From NCBI GenBank assembly GCA_900544295.1, contig UQUO01000004.1, positions 1-64,000 of the forward strand: a DNA stretch of 64,000 nucleotides, written 5' to 3'. The notes under the pieces were generated by a model that saw only the letters and a list, made by a program, of their open reading frames with translations, had not been told where the DNA came from and searched no databases. Made by a program: the position numbers and the translations under genes. Positions 60,703-64,000 of the stretch are shown here, piece by piece; the stretch's first letter is position 1; each line of letters begins with the position of its first letter. Source of the DNA: an uncultured Eubacteriales bacterium (GTDB lineage Bacteria > Bacillota > Clostridia > Oscillospirales > Oscillospiraceae).

Positions 60703-61683
60703 ATGGAAAATGACGTTCTGCTGAAAGTTCAAAACCTCGTCGTTCATTACGAGACTCACAACGCCGTGGTCGAGGCCGTAAACAACGTCTCCTTCGAGAT
60801 ACGCAGCGGCCAGACCCTGGGCCTAGTCGGTGAGACAGGCGCGGGCAAGACCACCATCGCCCTGGCCATCATGTCTCTGCTGCCGAAATACACGGGCAAG
60901 GTCATCCAGGGCAGCATAGAGTTTGACGGGCGCGACCTCCGCCAGCTCTCGCCCAAGGAGATGCGCTCCATCCGCGGGCACGACATCTCGATGATATTCC
61001 AGGACCCTATGAGCTCGCTGAACCCCGTTCTGCCCGTGGATGAGCAGATCTCCGAGCTCATACGCCTGCACCGCCGCTGTTCCCGGGCAAAGGCGGCCAT
61101 AGAGGCGCGGGAGATACTCAAAAAGGTCGGTATCCAGCCCGAGCGCGCCGGAGAATATCCCCACCAGTTCTCCGGCGGCATGAAGCAGCGCGTCGTCATC
61201 GCTATGGCCCTCGCCTGCAACCCGAGGCTGCTCATCGCCGACGAACCAACTACCGCTCTCGACGTCACCATCCAGGCTCAGGTGCTGGACCTCATCCGGG
61301 AGCTCAAAACCGCCTCCGGGACCTCCATGCTGCTCATCACCCATGACCTTGGAGTAGTGGCTGAGACCTGCGACGCCGTGGCCGTCATCTACGCCGGCGA
61401 AATCGTGGAGTTCGGAACGCTCGAAGACATCTTCGACCACGCCTCCCACCCCTACACAAAATGCCTCTTTGCCACCATACCCAGCCTTGATAAGGACGTA
61501 GAGCGGCTCCAGCCCATCACAGGCCCCGCAGTCAACGCTGCCGACCTGCCAGAAGGCTGCAGCTTCTGCGAGCGCTGTCCTCAGGCCCAGGAGCGCTGCC
61601 GCAGCTTCGACCCGCCTGCTGTCGAGGTCTCGCCCGGGCACCTGGTCAAGTGCGTGCTGGCCGCGGAAGGCCCTGCGGACTGA
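60703..61683 (+). CDS. Dpp/Opp-type peptide importer ATPase D
   Basis: A 326-residue ATPase with Walker A GETGAGKTT, Q-loop MIFQDPMSSLNPVLP, signature FSGGMKQRVVIAMAL, Walker B LLIADEPTTALDV, H-loop LLITHDLGVVAE, and the C-terminal oligopeptide domain with FCERCPQAQERC (possible Fe-S or zinc site). Intact, so it can pair with itself or with the damaged F subunit. AAGGATAT before ATG. Confidence 0.95.
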   Translation: MENDVLLKVQNLVVHYETHNAVVEAVNNVSFEIRSGQTLGLVGETGAGKTTIALAIMSLLPKYTGKVIQGSIEFDGRDLRQLSPKEMRSIRGHDISMIFQDPMSSLNPVLPVDEQISELIRLHRRCSRAKAAIEAREILKKVGIQPERAGEYPHQFSGGMKQRVVIAMALACNPRLLIADEPTTALDVTIQAQVLDLIRELKTASGTSMLLITHDLGVVAETCDAVAVIYAGEIVEFGTLEDIFDHASHPYTKCLFATIPSLDKDVERLQPITGPAVNAADLPEGCSFCERCPQAQERCRSFDPPAVEVSPGHLVKCVLAAEGPAD

Positions 61684-62416
61684 GGCCGCGCCTCAGCCGA
61701 CCAACCTGCGCCGGCAGATGCAGATCATCTTCCAGGACCCCTTCTCATCCCTCAACCCGCGCATGACTGTGGGCCAGATAATTGCGGAGCCCCTGCGCAT
61801 CTACCGCATCACCCGCTCCAAAGAGGAGCTCAATCGCCGCGTTGCTGAGCTCATGGACATGGTCGGGCTGGCCCAGCGGAACGTGAACAGCTATCCGCAC
61901 GAGTTCGACGGCGGCCGGCGCCAGCGCATAGGCATCGCCCGGGCTCTTTCACTCGGCCCCTCCTTCATCGTCTGCGACGAGCCGGTATCCGCCCTCGACG
62001 TCTCCATCCAGGCCCAGATACTTAACCTTCTTCAGGAGCTGCAGAAGGATTTGGGGCTGACGCTGATGTTTATCACCCACGACCTTTCCGTCGTGCGGCA
62101 CATCTCCCAGAGCATCTGCGTCATGTACCTCGGTCAGCTGGTGGAGAAGTCCCCGGCAAAGGAGCTCTTTACCACCAACTACCACCCCTATACCAGGGCG
62201 CTCCTCTCATCGATACCCATCCCTTCCATCCACGTGAAGCGGGAGCGCATCCTGATCCAGGGAGAGCTGTCCTCCCCGATCGACCCCAAGCCCGGCTGCC
62301 GCTTCGCCAGCCGCTGCCCTTATGCCAAGGACGTCTGCCGCGAAACCACTCCGGAACTGCGGGAGATAAGCCCCGGGCATCACGCCGCCTGCCACTTTGC
62401 CGGGCAGTGCTTCTGA
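61684..62416 (+). pseudogene. Dpp/Opp-type ATPase F lacking its N-terminal P-loop third
   Basis: The frame is recognisable from [20 protein letters not shown] (about 61700) to the stop: signature FDGGRRQRIGIARAL (normally SGGQ), Walker B FIVCDEPVSALDV, H-loop FITHDLSVVRH, FASRCPYAKDVC. The usual first 90-100 residues with Walker A GESGCGKST are absent, because the text begins directly after the stop of gene D. ATG 61718 gives 232 residues but no Shine-Dalgarno. Without Walker A it cannot bind ATP normally. A deletion of roughly 300 bases at 61684-61700 fits. Confidence 0.85.
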
Positions 62417-62488
62417 TAGAGCGAGTCTGCGCCCGTATCTTGCCCGATATCTGGGAGCAGCTACAAATACGACTTTAGGAGGATGAAA

Positions 62489-63421
62489 ATGAAAGCACAC
62501 GCGCGCATACTCGTCCTGCTGCTGGCTCTGGCCATGTTGCTCTCCGCCTGCGGCAGTCAGGAGGCCTCCGGCGGCGAGCCGGAGGTCAAGGACACGCTGA
62601 TAGTCGGCAATAACGCCGAGCCCACGGTCCTTGACCCTCCCAACCAGCAGAACACCCCTGCAGCCCTCATTAACGTGCAGGTCTACGACGGCCTGCTCCG
62701 CCAGAACAACGAGACGGGAGAGATCGAGCCCTGTCTGGCTGAGAGCTGGGAGTACGTGGACGACTGCACCGTCAGGTTCCATCTGCGCGACGACGTCTAC
62801 GGCCGCAACCCCGTCGGCAGCGGCGTCGTGGCCGACGGCCCCATCACCCCGGCCATCTCCTGCTACGTCCCCGCCGGCGAGGACCAGCAGTACGAGCAGG
62901 ACATCGAAAAAGCCAAGCAGCTGCTCAAGGAGGCCGGATACGAGAACGGCTTCGACCTCGAACTTGTCTGCAACGAGTCCCAGGGCCGCACTGCCATGGC
63001 AGAGATGTTGGCCAACGCCTGGAACGCCATCGGCGTCAAGACCGAGCTGCGCACCTTGGAGTTCTCCGCCCTCGTTGACCTCGTCTACTCCGGCGAGACC
63101 CAGGCCTTCCTCTTGGGCTTCTTGCCCGGCGGCAACGACGGCGAGTTCTACCGCACACTCTTCCAGACCGGCGGCGAAAACGCCGCTTGGATAAACTACT
63201 CCAACCCCGAGGTGGACGAGCTCTTCGACCTCGCCTCCAAGGAGATGGACAGCGAGAAGCGCAACGAGTACTACGCCGAGCTCCAGACCATCCTGCGCGA
63301 CGAAATGCCCTGGCTGTGGATACGCTTCACAGACAACGTCTTCGGCATGCAGAAGACCCTGACCGGACTTGACCCCGACCCCGAGACCTACTGCGAATTC
63401 CGCTTTGTAAAAACCAAATGA
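62489..63421 (+). pseudogene. Family 5 peptide-binding lipoprotein with internal deletions
   Basis: A 310-residue frame; the family is about 500-540. Signal peptide with lipobox MLLSAC, then a normal N-lobe to RFHLRDDV (62798). Next come only nine residues, YGRNPVGSG, that belong about 90 residues later. Then VVADGPITPAI, which belongs over 100 residues later still, and the C-lobe runs normally to LDPDPETYCEFRFVK. Both joins (about 62797 and 62823) keep the frame. Much of the hinge and ligand pocket is missing, so peptide binding is doubtful. AGGAGG precedes ATG 62489. Confidence 0.8.
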
Positions 63422-63432
63422 CCCTGTAACGC

Positions 63433-63461
63433 ACGCCGGCGCGGCTGGGCCGCGCCGGCGT
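63433..63461. other. Strong GC hairpin between binding protein and peptidase genes
   Basis: 13-base arms (63433-63445 with 63449-63461) form a perfect stem with a 3-base loop but without a T-run. It may stabilise the upstream mRNA end or attenuate transcription inside the operon. Confidence 0.6.
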
Positions 63462-63480
63462 CAAGGAAAGGAGAGTTCAA

Positions 63481-64000
63481 ATGAGAAGCGCGCCCATGCT
63501 GGATTTCCCTCTGGATGAATTCGAGCAGCGGCTCGGCAAGCTCTTCGATACCCTGGAGAGGACCGACTGCGCCGCCGTCCTGCTCACGAACGTGGAAAAC
63601 CTCCGCTACTACTGCAACTTCCGCACTTCGGCCTGGAACAGCGAGTTCCTGAGCCCCGCCATGCTGGTCGTCGCCCGCAGCGGCGGCATCGCCCTTGTCA
63701 CCTCCCCCCGCATGAAGGCCACGGCCCTGGCCACCTGCTGCCTCGACGAGTCCGACATTCTTACCTTCGACGGCTTCGGTGAGGCGGCGACCCCCGAGGT
63801 CCTTGTCCCCTCCATCGTCTCCACGCTGGAGAAACTCGGCACCACCTCCGGCAAGCTCGGCGCCGAGATAGGCCCCATGACCCGCATGCGCATCACCTAC
63901 AACGACCACGCCGACCTCTTCAAGGCCCTGCCCAACATGGAGCCCGCCGACCTCTCCATGGATATCCTCGCCCTGCGTCAGGTGAAGTCCCCGCGCGAAA
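63481..64000 (+). CDS. M24 family aminopeptidase (Xaa-Pro type), 5' part
   Basis: A gene cut by the window end; 173 residues are visible. They form the creatinase/prolidase N-terminal domain that precedes the M24 metallopeptidase domain: CAAVLLTNVENLRYYCNFRT, AMLVVARSGGIALVTSPR, DILALRQVKSPRE. The catalytic metal-binding part lies outside. AAAGGAG before ATG. Downstream of a peptide importer it probably splits X-Pro bonds of imported peptides. Confidence 0.85.
   Translation, partial: MRSAPMLDFPLDEFEQRLGKLFDTLERTDCAAVLLTNVENLRYYCNFRTSAWNSEFLSPAMLVVARSGGIALVTSPRMKATALATCCLDESDILTFDGFGEAATPEVLVPSIVSTLEKLGTTSGKLGAEIGPMTRMRITYNDHADLFKALPNMEPADLSMDILALRQVKSPRE

Noticed and set aside
1..64000. Toxin-antitoxin, restriction-modification, phage-defence, IS or CRISPR loci
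   Set aside because: I looked for transposase, nuclease, methylase and repeat-array signatures and saw none beyond the phage-like fragment at 4.3-4.5 kb and scattered hairpins.

Overview
The window is GC-rich, densely coded DNA from an anaerobic Gram-positive bacterium, most likely a gut-type Clostridia of the Oscillospiraceae/Ruminococcaceae kind. The signs are a glycyl-radical enzyme with its radical-SAM activase, VPKTG/sortase B and SipW/TasA-type surface genes, SLH domains, a KdpD/KdpE-like pair, a UPF0371 protein, PadR/DUF2812 and SGNH/DUF4358 pairs, and Shine-Dalgarno sites before almost every gene. The assignment is inferred from gene content. There is no rRNA, CRISPR array or complete mobile element.

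Layout. 1-2.5 kb: an ABC exporter pair on the minus strand. 2.6-4.6 kb: an AT-richer island of broken genes (two fused XRE regulators, a LysR remnant, a CoA-transferase fragment joined to a phage-like fragment) ending at the 3' side of a tRNA-Gly(UCC). 4.8-8.9 kb: a minus operon of UPF0371, an MFS transporter, a compact IorA-like ferredoxin protein and an Smr protein. 9-16.7 kb: zinc ribbon, then secA, pgeF, a family 5 lipoprotein, cdd, an HTH-only LysR protein and an SLH-peptidase. 16.8-27.3 kb: KdpD/KdpE-like pair, class II galT, a degenerate P-type-ATPase-like membrane protein, an EF-G paralogue, DUF4358 lipoprotein, SGNH hydrolase, rlmB. 27.3-34.6 kb: a galactoside/glucoside operon (GH1, GH36, pepT, MelB-type symporter) behind a PadR-DUF2812 pair. 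35.4-47 kb: a sugar cluster with glycyl-radical enzyme and activase, NanE-like epimerase, NagB-like deaminase, three Gfo/Idh/MocA oxidoreductases, two sugar isomerases, ManA and a DeoR regulator. 47.2-50.3 kb: methyltransferase, DJ-1 protein, D-aminoacylase. 50.3-58.4 kb: a surface-fibre island (sortase B, TasA-like subunits, VPKTG protein, damaged sipW) with a two-component system. 58.8-64 kb: a Dpp/Opp-type peptide importer followed by an M24 peptidase cut by the window end.

Two things stand out. First, at least six loci carry truncations or chimeric joins inside otherwise intact operons: XRE::XRE, CoA-transferase::phage, Gfo/Idh/MocA::ROK kinase, ManA::isomerase, OppF without its P-loop, and the family 5 binding protein and SipW with internal deletions. 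Either the genome really loses short segments often, or the assembly collapsed them; reads across the joins would decide. Second, the glycyl-radical sugar cluster and the 854-residue pseudo-P-type ATPase are intact-looking systems whose substrates I cannot name.

Regulation that can be read directly: a perfect consensus promoter with an overlapping operator before padR, and two promoters (glycyl-radical operon, galT) whose -10 or -35 lies inside the loop of a long inverted repeat.
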